This document shows positions 6,973 through 14,714 of a DNA stretch of 64,000 nucleotides, piece after piece. The position numbers and the translations under genes are program-made. Origin of the DNA: Asanoa iriomotensis (GTDB lineage Bacteria; Actinomycetota; Actinomycetes; Mycobacteriales; Micromonosporaceae); the NCBI RefSeq assembly GCF_016862515.1, contig NZ_BONC01000001.1, positions 288,050 to 352,049 of the forward strand, written 5' to 3'. Below the pieces are notes generated by a model. It did no database searches and was not told the DNA's origin. It was given only the letters and a program-made list of their open reading frames with translations. Positions within the stretch are counted from its first letter, which is position 1. Every line of letters starts with the position of its first letter.

Positions 6973-8175
6973 TCAGCCGGTGGTGACGGGCAGCGAGGCG
7001 TAGCCACGCAGCACGAGACGGTCGCGGCGCTCGGCCGGGCCGGCCAGGCTCAGCGCGGGCAGGCTGGCCAGCAGCATGGGGAACGCGACCTGCGCCTCGA
7101 GCCGGGCCAGCGGCGCGCCGAGGCAGTAGTGGGCGCCGCCGCCGAACGAGACCGGCTGGATGTTGGGGCGGTCCGGGTCGAACCGGTGCGGGTCGGGATA
7201 GCGCTCCGGGTCGCGGTTGGCGGCGCCGAGCAGCATCGAGATCTCCGCACCCTCCGGCAGTGCGAGGCCGTCGTCGAGGTCCAGCGGGGCGCCGGCGAAG
7301 CGGGAGGTGAGCTGCACGGGTGAGTCGTACCGCAGGATCTCCTCGACGAACGCGGGCGCGAGGCCGGGCTCGGCGCGCAACCGCCCCGCCTGCTCGGGCC
7401 GTTCCAGCAGGATCGCCAGGCCCGTGCCGAGCAGGTTGGTGGTGGTCTCGAAGCCGGCGACCAGCAGCAGCACGAGGTTGGCGAGCAGCTCGTGCCCCGT
7501 GAGCCCCGGCCCGTCGGGGTCGTCGTGCGCGGCGACGAGGGCGCTCGTCAGGTCCTCCCGCGGCGCCCGCCGGCGCTCGACGATCAGGCCGACGAAGTAG
7601 TCCTCGAGCTCCCGGCCCGCGACGTCGGCCAGCCGCATCTCCTCCTCGGTGCTGATCGGCTCGAGCACGACGGTCAGGTCGGCGGCGCGCTGCCGGAACC
7701 ACGGCCGGTCGGCCTCGGGGATGCCGAGCAGGGCGCAGATGACCCCGATCGGCAACGGGTACGCGAACGCGCTCATGAAGTCGGCCCGCGGCGGCATCGT
7801 GTCGATCAGCTCGTCGACCAGTTCGGCGATGACGTCCCGGAGGGCGGCCACCCGCCGGGCGGTGAAGGTGGCCGCGGCGGCCCGGCGCACCCGGGTGTGG
7901 TCCGGCGGGTTGGTCATCAGCATGGACAGCACGATCGACGCGACGCCGCGGTTGGACCGCCAGTCGGGCCAGAACCCGTCGTAGTCGGTGGCGTCGGCGA
8001 CGCGCAGGCTCGGCTCACGCAGCAGCCGGTTGGTCAGCGCGTGGGTGGTGACGAACCAGCGCCCGTCAAGCGCGGTGAAGATCGGCGCGTGCGCGCGGAG
8101 CACGTCGTACGCCGGATAAGGATCCTGCCGCCCCTCGGGTGCGAACAGTGACGCCAGCGCGCTCTCGAAGTCCAT
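6973..8175 (-). CDS. Cytochrome P450
   Basis: This 400-residue protein is a soluble bacterial P450 monooxygenase. Visible motifs are the I-helix oxygen-activation segment AGFETT, the K-helix ExxR in EEILRYDSPVQ, the R-containing meander FDPDRPN, and the heme loop FGGGAHYCLGAPLAR with ligand C351. Length is normal for the CYP105/107-like actinobacterial group, but I do not assign a family number. No ferredoxin or reductase gene is adjacent. It is divergent from a multidrug-type exporter, so the pair may oxidise and remove a hydrophobic compound; the substrate cannot be read from sequence. Confidence 0.92.
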   Translation of the reverse strand: MDFESALASLFAPEGRQDPYPAYDVLRAHAPIFTALDGRWFVTTHALTNRLLREPSLRVADATDYDGFWPDWRSNRGVASIVLSMLMTNPPDHTRVRRAAAATFTARRVAALRDVIAELVDELIDTMPPRADFMSAFAYPLPIGVICALLGIPEADRPWFRQRAADLTVVLEPISTEEEMRLADVAGRELEDYFVGLIVERRRAPREDLTSALVAAHDDPDGPGLTGHELLANLVLLLVAGFETTTNLLGTGLAILLERPEQAGRLRAEPGLAPAFVEEILRYDSPVQLTSRFAGAPLDLDDGLALPEGAEISMLLGAANRDPERYPDPHRFDPDRPNIQPVSFGGGAHYCLGAPLARLEAQVAFPMLLASLPALSLAGPAERRDRLVLRGYASLPVTTG

Positions 8176-8187
8176 CGTGTCCTCTCC

Positions 8188-8210
8188 AATGCCGACACCT
8201 TCGGGGCATT
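8188..8210. promoter_or_regulatory. Inverted repeat between divergent P450 and exporter genes
   Basis: AATGCC (8188-8193) and GGCATT (8205-8210) form inverted arms, with CCGA/TCGG able to extend the stem with a one-base shift. It lies 12 bases from the P450 start in the 90-base shared promoter region, so it may be an operator or a P450 leader hairpin. Confidence 0.35.
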
Positions 8211-8265
8211 TGTCCGTTAGCTTGATGTTTCGAGCTGGGTTTACCGGCGGGTGGAAGGGAGCTCC

Positions 8266-9768
8266 ATGTCGAGGGAAGGTCCCCTGGCCGGCCGGTACCC
8301 CGCCGTGGCGGTGATGGTCGTCGCCGCGCTCGTGCCGTACCTGGTGCTCTCGGCCGCGTTGACCCCCATCCTGCCGATCATCTCGCGCGACATCGGGATG
8401 AACCTAGAGGAGGCGAACCTGGCGGGTGGCCTGGCCAACGCCGGGTACGCCCTCGGCACGGTGCTGTCGGTGCAGCTCGCCCAGCACCTGCCACAGCGTC
8501 GCATGCTGATCGTCTACGCCACCGTCCTCGTGATCGGCTCCGTGCTCGCCGCCGCCGCGACTGGACCCGTCATGTTCATCTCCGGTCACATCCTCCAGGG
8601 CGTGTGCACCAGCCTCCTGCTGATCGCGGCGGTGCCGCCGCTGGTCACCGGCTTCCCACCGGGCAAGGTGCGCCCCACCGCGGTGATCCTCAACCTGTGC
8701 ATCTTCGGCGCGGTCGCGCTCGGCCCGCTGATCGGCGGCATCCAGGCCGACTCCGACGGTTGGCGACCGCTGTTCTGGGTGATCGCGGGCATCTCCGTCC
8801 TCGCGCTGCTGCTGGTGCTCGCCACCTACCAGAACGTGCCGCCGGCCGACCCCACCTCGACCCGCTCCCCCGTGGCCGTGCTGCTCGCCGCGACCGGCTG
8901 CATCGCCGCGTTCTACGGCGCCACGCAACTCCTGACCCACCGGGACCTGAACGCCGCGACCCTGGCGCCGCTGTGCGCGGGCGTGGCGCTGATCGTGACG
9001 CTGCTGGTGCAGCAGTTCCGGGCCAGGCGGCCCCTGCTCATCCTGCGCCCGCTGACCAGCACGATGCCGGTCTCCGGCATCATCGTCGCGATGTCCGCGG
9101 CCGCCGCGTCCGTCGCGGCGATCGCGCTGTCCGGCGTGCTGCTGACCGACCGCTACTCGCCGCTCAAGCTGGGCCTGCTCTACCTGCCCGAGTTCGCCGG
9201 TGCGGTGATCACCGCGATCCTGTTCGCGGTGCTGTTCACCACCCGCCTGCTGCACTACTTCGCGCTGTTCGGGCTGGTCTGCCTCATCGCGGGCATCGCG
9301 CTGCTGATCGGCACCCTGCCGCCGAGCACGATCGTCACGCTGACGGCCACCGGGCTCATCGGCATCGGCGTGGGCGCGTCGGTCACGCCCGCCCTGTTCA
9401 TCGCCGGCTTCTCGCTGCGCAACGCCGCCCTGCAGCGGGTGTTCGCCATCATCGAGCTGCTGCGGGCGGTGTCGGCCTTCATGATCGCGCCGATCCTGCT
9501 CTACATCGCCACCGTCGCGGGATCGACCCCGGAGAGCGGCATCAAGATCGCGCTCTGGATCTCCCTGGGCCTCGCGGCCGCCGGCACGCTCGTCGCGGTC
9601 TCGCTGTACGCGCTGGGCGGCCTGCGCCCGCCGACGCCGTCGCTGGCCAACTGGTTCGGCGGCGAGTCGGCGTGGTACTCACCGCCGCTGTTCGCCGCCG
9701 TCCGGCGCGGCGCACACCGGCCGGGGCCTCCGGGTCTCGAGGAGGCCCCGGAGGCCGCGCGGCCGTGA
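8266..9768 (+). CDS. MFS exporter with 14 predicted membrane segments (DHA2-like)
   Basis: This 500-residue protein shows about 14 hydrophobic segments, the count of the DHA2 drug:H+ antiporter group. Segment 1 is near residues 12-32, and the last ends near 450, followed by a soluble tail of about 45 residues rich in Pro and Gly. The ATG at 8266 has a GGAAGGGAG ribosome binding site; an in-frame GTG at 8251 lies within that site and is less likely. It is divergent from the P450 gene, suggesting joint control. Substrate is unknown. Confidence 0.85.
   Translation: MSREGPLAGRYPAVAVMVVAALVPYLVLSAALTPILPIISRDIGMNLEEANLAGGLANAGYALGTVLSVQLAQHLPQRRMLIVYATVLVIGSVLAAAATGPVMFISGHILQGVCTSLLLIAAVPPLVTGFPPGKVRPTAVILNLCIFGAVALGPLIGGIQADSDGWRPLFWVIAGISVLALLLVLATYQNVPPADPTSTRSPVAVLLAATGCIAAFYGATQLLTHRDLNAATLAPLCAGVALIVTLLVQQFRARRPLLILRPLTSTMPVSGIIVAMSAAAASVAAIALSGVLLTDRYSPLKLGLLYLPEFAGAVITAILFAVLFTTRLLHYFALFGLVCLIAGIALLIGTLPPSTIVTLTATGLIGIGVGASVTPALFIAGFSLRNAALQRVFAIIELLRAVSAFMIAPILLYIATVAGSTPESGIKIALWISLGLAAAGTLVAVSLYALGGLRPPTPSLANWFGGESAWYSPPLFAAVRRGAHRPGPPGLEEAPEAARP
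9721..9751 (+). terminator. 11-bp stem terminator inside the exporter 3' end
   Basis: CCGGGGCCTCC (9721-9731) pairs perfectly with GGAGGCCCCGG (9741-9751) around a 9-base loop. It lies within the last codons of the exporter gene and right before the convergent acetyltransferase end, so it could stop transcription from both sides. Confidence 0.6.
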
Positions 9769-9775
9769 TCCTGCC

Positions 9776-10381
9776 TCAGCGCGGGTCGCGCCACATCGGG
9801 TAGAGCGACGGGCCGTCCGGCAGGTCGATCGTGTTCGGCATGCGCCGGAAGCCGAGCCGCTCGTAGAGGGCGGCGTTGCGCTCGGTGCTCGCCTCGAGGT
9901 ACGCGGGCCGGCCGGCGGCGTCGAGGTCGGCCAGCCGGTGGCGCAGCAGCGCGCTGCCGACGCCGGTGCCCTGGTGGTCGGGGTGCACGGCGATGAACGG
10001 CAGGTAGGCGTGGCTGCGGTCGTGCGGGTGCCCGGCGACCATGAGCGCGTCGAGGTCGGCGACCCGCTTGAGCGTCTCGGGGTCGAGGCCCGCCTCGAAC
10101 GCCGCGCCGAGCCCGCCGTCGTCCTCGGACTCCGGTGCGTCGACGTCGACGTCGAGCCAGAGGGCGAGGCCGTGGTGGCCGTCGACGGTCTCGGCCCGGC
10201 CCGCGGCGAGCGCCAGGTCGACGAACCCGCCGAAGAACACGTGGTGCTCGCGCGGGCGTCGCGCCTGGTCAGGGAAGACCCAGTCCGCGACCGGGTCGCC
10301 CATGAAGGCTTCCGCGATCACCGACTTGAGGGTGGGCACGTCGTCTTGCGTAGCAAGGCGTACGCGGGGGGTGGTCGACAC
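9776..10381 (-). CDS. GNAT family N-acetyltransferase
   Basis: This 201-residue protein is a GCN5-related acyltransferase that should move an acetyl group from acetyl-CoA to an unknown amine. The acetyl-CoA pyrophosphate loop (motif A) is visible as VHPDHQGTGVGSALLRH, and motif B includes YERLGFRR. I chose the GTG at 10381 because CAGGAGAG precedes it at ideal spacing; a longer frame to 10432 adds 17 Pro/Arg-rich residues. It lies downstream of the MalY-type aminotransferase on the same strand but has its own 93-base leader. Confidence 0.85.
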   Translation of the reverse strand: MSTTPRVRLATQDDVPTLKSVIAEAFMGDPVADWVFPDQARRPREHHVFFGGFVDLALAAGRAETVDGHHGLALWLDVDVDAPESEDDGGLGAAFEAGLDPETLKRVADLDALMVAGHPHDRSHAYLPFIAVHPDHQGTGVGSALLRHRLADLDAAGRPAYLEASTERNAALYERLGFRRMPNTIDLPDGPSLYPMWRDPR

Positions 10382-10474
10382 GTAACTCTCCTGTCGTCCT
10401 GGGGGGCTGGGGTGTCGAGTCTGGACCACCACGCGCCGACTGACGACGTTGGACAGTTGTTCCTGTGGACCGGG

Positions 10475-11608
10475 TCACACGGCCGCCGCAGCCATCCGTT
10501 CGACGGCAGCTTCCAGGATCTCGGCGCTCGTGCCGACGTTCATCCGGACGTAACCGCTGCCCGCGGCGCCGAACCGCGGACCGGGCTCCAGCGCCACGCG
10601 GCCCTTGTCGAAGAACAGGTCCCGCGGCCCGGCGCCGGTGCCGATGGCGGAGCAGTCGAGCCAGGCGAGGAAGGTCGCCTCGGGTGGCGTCCAGGTGACC
10701 ATGGGCAGCTTGTCGGCGAGCAGCCGGCCGAGCAGCGCGCGCCGGTCGTCGAGGGTGGCGAGGAGCCGGTCGAGCCACTCCCCGCCGTCGGTGAAGGCGG
10801 CGACGCCGGCCAGCACGCCGAAGTGCCCGACGCGCCACGGGGTGTCGACGGGCAGCCGGCCCACGACGGTGGCCATCCGGGTCGACGCGGTGACGATCGT
10901 GGCGCACTTGAGGCCGGCGAGGTTCCAGGCCTTGCTGGCCGACACCAGGCTGACCGCGACGGCAGCCGCACCCGGGACGGTGAGGATCGGGGTGAACGTC
11001 GCGCCCGGCAGCACCAGGGGTGCGTGGATCTCGTCGCTCACGATCGGCACGCCGTAGGCCGCGGCCAGCCCCACGAGCGCGGTCAACTCGTCGCGGGTGT
11101 GCGCGCGGCCCACGGGGTTGTGCGGGTTGCAGAGCACGAACGCGGCCGGGTGGCCGGCGAACGCACGCTCGAGGCCGGCCAGGTCGAGCCGGCCGTCGAC
11201 CAGCGGTACCTCGACGACCCGCCCGCCGGCCTCCGGCACCCAGCCGAAGAACGGCGGGTAGACGGGCGGGCAGATGACCACGGGGTCGCCCGGCCGGGTC
11301 AGGACGCGCAGCAACTCGACGACGCCGACACCGACGTCCGCCACCGCGGTCACCGCGCCGGGGTCGATCTCCCAGCTCCACCGCCGAGCCGCGAAGGTGG
11401 CCAGGGCCTCGGCCAACGCCGGGACCGGCGCGGGATATCCGGTGTCAGAGCGCTCGACGGCCGCGCGGAGCGCTTCCTGGACGGGCGGGGCGAGGTCGAA
11501 GTCCATCTCGGCGACGGGCAGGGGCAGCACGTCGGCGGGGTGCACCCGCCATTTCGCGCTGCGGCGCTCGCGCAGCACCTCGATCGGTGGGACGGGCAGC
11601 AGGTCCAT
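10475..11608 (-). CDS. MalY/PatB family PLP enzyme (C-S lyase or aminotransferase)
   Basis: This 377-residue fold-type I PLP enzyme fits the MalY/PatB cystathionine beta-lyase-like group. The start region has the family's RRSAKWRVHPADVLPLPVAEMDF pattern, with the AEMDF motif typical of PatB. The NPHNPVGRAHT segment and VSDEIHAPL follow, and the PLP lysine sits in SASKAWNLAG. It likely cleaves a C-S bond in cystathionine or a thiol conjugate, or acts as an aminotransferase. No sulfur-metabolism partner is adjacent, so the substrate stays open. Confidence 0.85.
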   Translation of the reverse strand: MDLLPVPPIEVLRERRSAKWRVHPADVLPLPVAEMDFDLAPPVQEALRAAVERSDTGYPAPVPALAEALATFAARRWSWEIDPGAVTAVADVGVGVVELLRVLTRPGDPVVICPPVYPPFFGWVPEAGGRVVEVPLVDGRLDLAGLERAFAGHPAAFVLCNPHNPVGRAHTRDELTALVGLAAAYGVPIVSDEIHAPLVLPGATFTPILTVPGAAAVAVSLVSASKAWNLAGLKCATIVTASTRMATVVGRLPVDTPWRVGHFGVLAGVAAFTDGGEWLDRLLATLDDRRALLGRLLADKLPMVTWTPPEATFLAWLDCSAIGTGAGPRDLFFDKGRVALEPGPRFGAAGSGYVRMNVGTSAEILEAAVERMAAAAV

Positions 11609-11635
11609 GGTGCCCAGCCTGCCAGGATCGTCAGC

Positions 11636-12268
11636 TCAGCGTTGTGCCGCGCGGCGGCGCCGCACCGCCTCCAGGGCCCGGCCCAGGTCGTCGCCGGCGA
11701 CGTCGGCGTCGACGACGCCCTCCTCGAAGTAGTCGCGGACCGCGCCGTGGAGCAGCAGCAACACCGCGGCCGCGGACGCCAGCAGCAGGGTGACCTCGAT
11801 GCCCTGCTGGGTGAGCGGGTACCACGTCGGCACGAGGCCCGACCCTCGGGCGTCGTCGGCGAGGTCGACGCCGATGTAGACCACCTGGCCGAGCAGCGAC
11901 GTGCAGAGGACACCGAGCGCCGCCCAGCGGGCCGCGCTCAGCGGGCCGCGCAGCGCGAGCACGATGGCGGCGAGCACGACGGCGGTCGCGAAGCCGGCGA
12001 AGACGCTGTAGTCCAGCACCGACCTGGCGTCGATGACGTTGGTCGGGGTCCTCGGGTCGTCCAGCGAGTAGAGGTAGACCACGGACCGCGCGTTCAGCGC
12101 GGCCACCGCCCGCGCGACCGATCCCACGACGACGATGACGAGCAGCCACGACACGATCCGCAGCTGGACCGGCCGCTCCGCCACCGCCGCCTTCCGGCAG
12201 CGCGGACAGACGGCGCGACCGCCCTCGCGCACCCAACCGTGCCAGCCCAATCGGCAGAAGAACCTCAC
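11636..12268 (-). CDS. Membrane protein with N-terminal zinc-ribbon-like knuckle
   Basis: I do not recognise the family. The 210-residue protein begins with a short cytoplasmic part holding C5, H10 and the pair C21-P-R-C24, which resembles a small metal knuckle of the type found in short actinobacterial proteins. Four hydrophobic segments follow, near residues 36-58, 88-110, 115-138 and 155-177. The C-terminal tail of about 35 residues is acidic and then Arg-rich. It lies 27 bases upstream of the MalY/PatB gene on the same strand, so the two may be cotranscribed. Confidence 0.6.
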   Translation of the reverse strand: MRFFCRLGWHGWVREGGRAVCPRCRKAAVAERPVQLRIVSWLLVIVVVGSVARAVAALNARSVVYLYSLDDPRTPTNVIDARSVLDYSVFAGFATAVVLAAIVLALRGPLSAARWAALGVLCTSLLGQVVYIGVDLADDARGSGLVPTWYPLTQQGIEVTLLLASAAAVLLLLHGAVRDYFEEGVVDADVAGDDLGRALEAVRRRRAAQR

Positions 12269-12341
12269 AACCGGAAATCCTCGCGGAACGCCCCGGCCGG
12301 CACCTCCCCTGTTCGGCCCGTTGCCGGGCGTCGCCCCCCGG

Positions 12342-13145
12342 TCAGCCCGTGGGCGAGGTCGGTGTGTGGGGTGGAGTCAGGTCGCGGGAGGCGCGGGCGA
12401 TCACGGCGATCGCCGTGCGGCGCGGGAGCAGCCGGGACATCAGCGCCGAGGAGACGCGCATGCCGAGGCCCGGCACCACGCGCGGGCCGCGGCCCAGGCC
12501 ACGCAGCGCCGCCCGGACCACCTGGTCCGGCGTCTGTGTCCCGGGCGCCGGCCTGGTCTTCGCGCCGGCGAGGTTGGGGGTCGAGACGGCACCCGCGACG
12601 CAGGTGAGGACGTCGACGCCGGTGCCGCGCAGCTCAGCCCAGAGGCCCTCGGCCAGGATGGCCCCGAACGCCTTGGTGGCGGCGTACACGGTGATCGGTG
12701 GTGAGCCCTGCATCCCGGCCAGGGACGACATCACGACGAAGCCGCCGCGTCCCCTTGCCACCATCGGCGGCAGGAAGCGGTGGGCGAGGTCGAGCGGCAT
12801 CCGGCAGTTGAGATCGACGGCGCGGCGGGTGAGGGCGGGGTCCATCTCGACGAACGAACCGATCGGCGAGTACGCGGCGTTGGCCACGACGAGCCCGACG
12901 TCCCGCCCGACCGCGGCGTCGGTGACCGCGCGCAGCCCGTCCATTGTCGACAGATCGGCGGCGACGGTGACCGTCTCCGTGGTCAGTGCGTCGGCGAGGG
13001 CGGTCAAGGGCTCCGCACGGCGGGCGGCGAGGATCAGCTTGAGTCCGCGTGCGGCGAGCGCGTGGGCAAAGGCGGCGCCGAGGCCCTCGGACGCGCCGGC
13101 GACCAGCGCCCAGGGCCCGTAGCGGTCCGCGAAGTCGGCCCTCAC
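12342..13145 (-). CDS. Short-chain dehydrogenase/reductase, coupled to an EXPERA protein
   Basis: This 267-residue enzyme has a classical SDR Rossmann fold: the nucleotide motif GASEGLGAA near residue 20, an R-R pair after strand 2 that favours NADP(H), NAAYSPIG in place of the NNAG motif, and the catalytic YAATK with the Ser in MSSLAG. The GTG at 13145 overlaps the stop of the upstream EXPERA gene in a GTGA, which strongly supports this start and translational coupling. An oxidoreductase acting on a hydrophobic alcohol or ketone, perhaps a steroid or fatty acyl group, is likely but not shown. Confidence 0.85.
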   Translation of the reverse strand: MRADFADRYGPWALVAGASEGLGAAFAHALAARGLKLILAARRAEPLTALADALTTETVTVAADLSTMDGLRAVTDAAVGRDVGLVVANAAYSPIGSFVEMDPALTRRAVDLNCRMPLDLAHRFLPPMVARGRGGFVVMSSLAGMQGSPPITVYAATKAFGAILAEGLWAELRGTGVDVLTCVAGAVSTPNLAGAKTRPAPGTQTPDQVVRAALRGLGRGPRVVPGLGMRVSSALMSRLLPRRTAIAVIARASRDLTPPHTPTSPTG

Positions 13146-13660
13146 GCTGGGACCACCGCCGGCCCGGGCCGGCTGAACGGCCGCTCGCGCCGCATGCGCC
13201 ACATCACCAGAAACGGCGTGACCAGCCAGGCGGCGTTGGCGGCGAGCACGATCGCGAAGTTGGGCGCCGGCGTGACGCCGTAGCGCTCGTCCATCAGGAT
13301 GATCAACACGTTGGCGAGCATGGTGCCCGACCAGACCAGCGCCGGCACCTTGATCCAGTCACGGCCGCGGATGAAGGCGTAGAGGGCGAAGAGATAGAAC
13401 GGCCCGAAGAAGATCAGGTCGATCCAGATCGTCATCTGCCAGAACGGCGGCCGGGCCATCAGCAGCGGGTCGTAGTTGTTGCCCCACCAGTGCACCAGGT
13501 CGATCGCGGGCCCCGGCGGCCAGACCGGGTAATCGAAGTTGCCCGGGTCCGCGACCACGATCTGCTCCAGGTCGACGACGTAGGTGATGACGGTCGCGTT
13601 GACCGCGAAGAACGCGATGAAGAACAGATCCCACGGACGCTCGCGCAACGGCACCCTCAT
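13142..13660 (-). CDS. EXPERA-domain membrane protein (emopamil-binding/TMEM97-like)
   Basis: This 172-residue protein has four membrane segments and the look of the EXPERA superfamily, which includes sterol delta8-delta7 isomerase (EBP), TM6SF2 and TMEM97. Supporting features are the first helix RPWDLFFIAFFAVNATVI, the conserved acidic and aromatic residues in DPLLMARPPFWQMTIWID, the FGPFY motif and a late helix containing NVLIILMDERYG. The ATG at 13660 is preferred over a longer frame to 13696 with an Arg-rich start. Its stop overlaps the SDR start, so the two proteins probably act together on a lipid or isoprenoid. The function is inferred from family only. Confidence 0.7.
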   Translation of the reverse strand: MRVPLRERPWDLFFIAFFAVNATVITYVVDLEQIVVADPGNFDYPVWPPGPAIDLVHWWGNNYDPLLMARPPFWQMTIWIDLIFFGPFYLFALYAFIRGRDWIKVPALVWSGTMLANVLIILMDERYGVTPAPNFAIVLAANAAWLVTPFLVMWRMRRERPFSRPGPAVVPA

Positions 13661-13699
13661 GGCCCCGATCCTCGCCCTGCCGCGCCGCCGCAACAAGAT

Positions 13700-13800
13700 C
13701 TACAAACCCGGACGTTCCGCTACCAACCATCGGCGCCGCGCCGCGGGTCGCGCTACAGGTCGTGGTCCCGGACGTTCGGCTGCCAACCACGAGCGCCGCG
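13700..13800. repeat. Two 60-base direct repeats next to the EXPERA gene
   Basis: The segments starting at 13711 and 13771 match at about 25 of the first 30 positions (GACGTTCCGCTACCAACCA versus GACGTTCGGCTGCCAACCA) with an exact period of 60. The second copy is preceded by CTACAGGTCGTGGTC (13754-13768), which recurs with one change at 14300-14314, on the far side of the GC-rich array. No credible coding frame is seen here. Confidence 0.7.
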
Positions 13801-13821
13801 GCCGGCGGCCGGGGGCCGTAG

Positions 13822-14222
13822 CGCGATGCGGCTCCGCGCGGCAGTGCGCGGTGCCGAACCTGGGCTGCAGGCGGTGCGGTCCCGCGCGGCGCATGCCGCA
13901 GGCGGTGCGGGCCCGCTGAGCGCGTGCCGCGCGCGGGCCGCGGGCGATGCGGGTCCACGCCGCGGAGCGCATGCCGCGCGCGGGCCGCGGGCGATGCGGG
14001 TCCACGCCGCGCAGCGCGAGCCGCAGGCGGTGCGGGTCCGCGCCGCGGGGCGCGAGCCGCAAGCGGTGCGGCTCCGCGCGGCGCGCGCGTGCCGGGTCCA
14101 GGCCGCGGGCGGTGCGGCTCCCCGCCGCACGGCCCGCGCCGGACCCGGGCGTCGTGGCCGCAGGCGGTGCGGGTCCGCGCCGCAGGGGCGTGCCGGACCC
14201 AGGCGGCGGGCGGTGCGCCGCG
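13822..14222. repeat. Degenerate GC-rich repeat array of about ten units
   Basis: The core GCGGTGCGGGTCCGCGCCGC, with small changes, recurs near 13824, 13871, 13902, 13945, 13991, 14027, 14063, 14110, 14165 and 14211. Three neighbouring copies have an exact 36-base period (13991, 14027, 14063), while the others are 31-55 bases apart. It fills the only gap longer than 300 bases, between the EXPERA gene and the MmcQ-like gene. Both strands are open in several frames only because the DNA is nearly all G and C; the translations are simple Arg/Ala/Pro/Gly strings, so I do not call a gene. Confidence 0.8.
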
Positions 14223-14299
14223 GCCGCCGCCGGATGGCCCCACCCAGCGGGCGCCGCGGTGCGGCGAGCGAGTGCGGGCCTCGGCTCGGTGCGCTCGGG

Positions 14300-14674
14300 C
14301 TACCGGTCGTGGTCGTCGAGGTCGCCGGCCAGGTCGGCCGGGGCGCGCATGCGCCAGGCGTCGGTCACGAGCTCGGCCAACCTGACGACGTCGACCCGCT
14401 CCAGGCGCAGCATGACCAGCGGGAGGCCGTCGTAGGACGGTGTCGTGAAGAACGTGGTCGGCTCGCCCAGGAGCAGCGCCTGTTTCTCGGCCTCGTCGCC
14501 CACGAAGAGGACCGCGATGTCGGTGCGGATGACGCGGCGTTCGCCCGGGCGGCGTTCCGGATAGGACCAGACGAAGCCCTTGTCGCCCACCCGGAAGTCG
14601 AAGCCGTCGCTCTCGATCTCGACCACGTGCGGCAGCGCGAGCGCCACGGCGCGGACGTCGTCGGCGTCAGCCAT
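14300..14674 (-). CDS. MmcQ/YjbR family protein
   Basis: This 124-residue protein belongs to the MmcQ/YjbR family, with the typical opening DVRAVALALPHVVE, a central GDKGFVWSYPER strand region and the late WRMRAPADLAGDL segment. The fold (CyaY-like) binds DNA in YjbR studies, but the cellular role is not settled. The last codons and stop are formed by a copy of the CTACCGGTCGTGGTC sequence that also lies before the repeat array, so the C-terminus may have been reshaped by that repeat. Confidence 0.8.
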   Translation of the reverse strand: MADADDVRAVALALPHVVEIESDGFDFRVGDKGFVWSYPERRPGERRVIRTDIAVLFVGDEAEKQALLLGEPTTFFTTPSYDGLPLVMLRLERVDVVRLAELVTDAWRMRAPADLAGDLDDHDR

Positions 14675-14714
14675 CGCTGTTGGTTCCCGGCCTTTCTCGT
14701 CGCATGTGGACAGT

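Noticed and set aside
10381..10475. Riboswitch upstream of the acetyltransferase
   Set aside because: The 93-base leader has some paired segments, but no pattern of a known riboswitch.
9938..12607. An 889-codon open frame on the plus strand
   Set aside because: It runs antisense to the acetyltransferase, MalY/PatB and membrane protein genes, and its translation is a low-complexity mix of Arg, Gly, His and Val typical of GC-rich shadow frames.
13822..14222. CRISPR-like array
   Set aside because: The units vary in spacing (31-55 bases), there are no unique spacers between constant repeats, and no cas genes are present.
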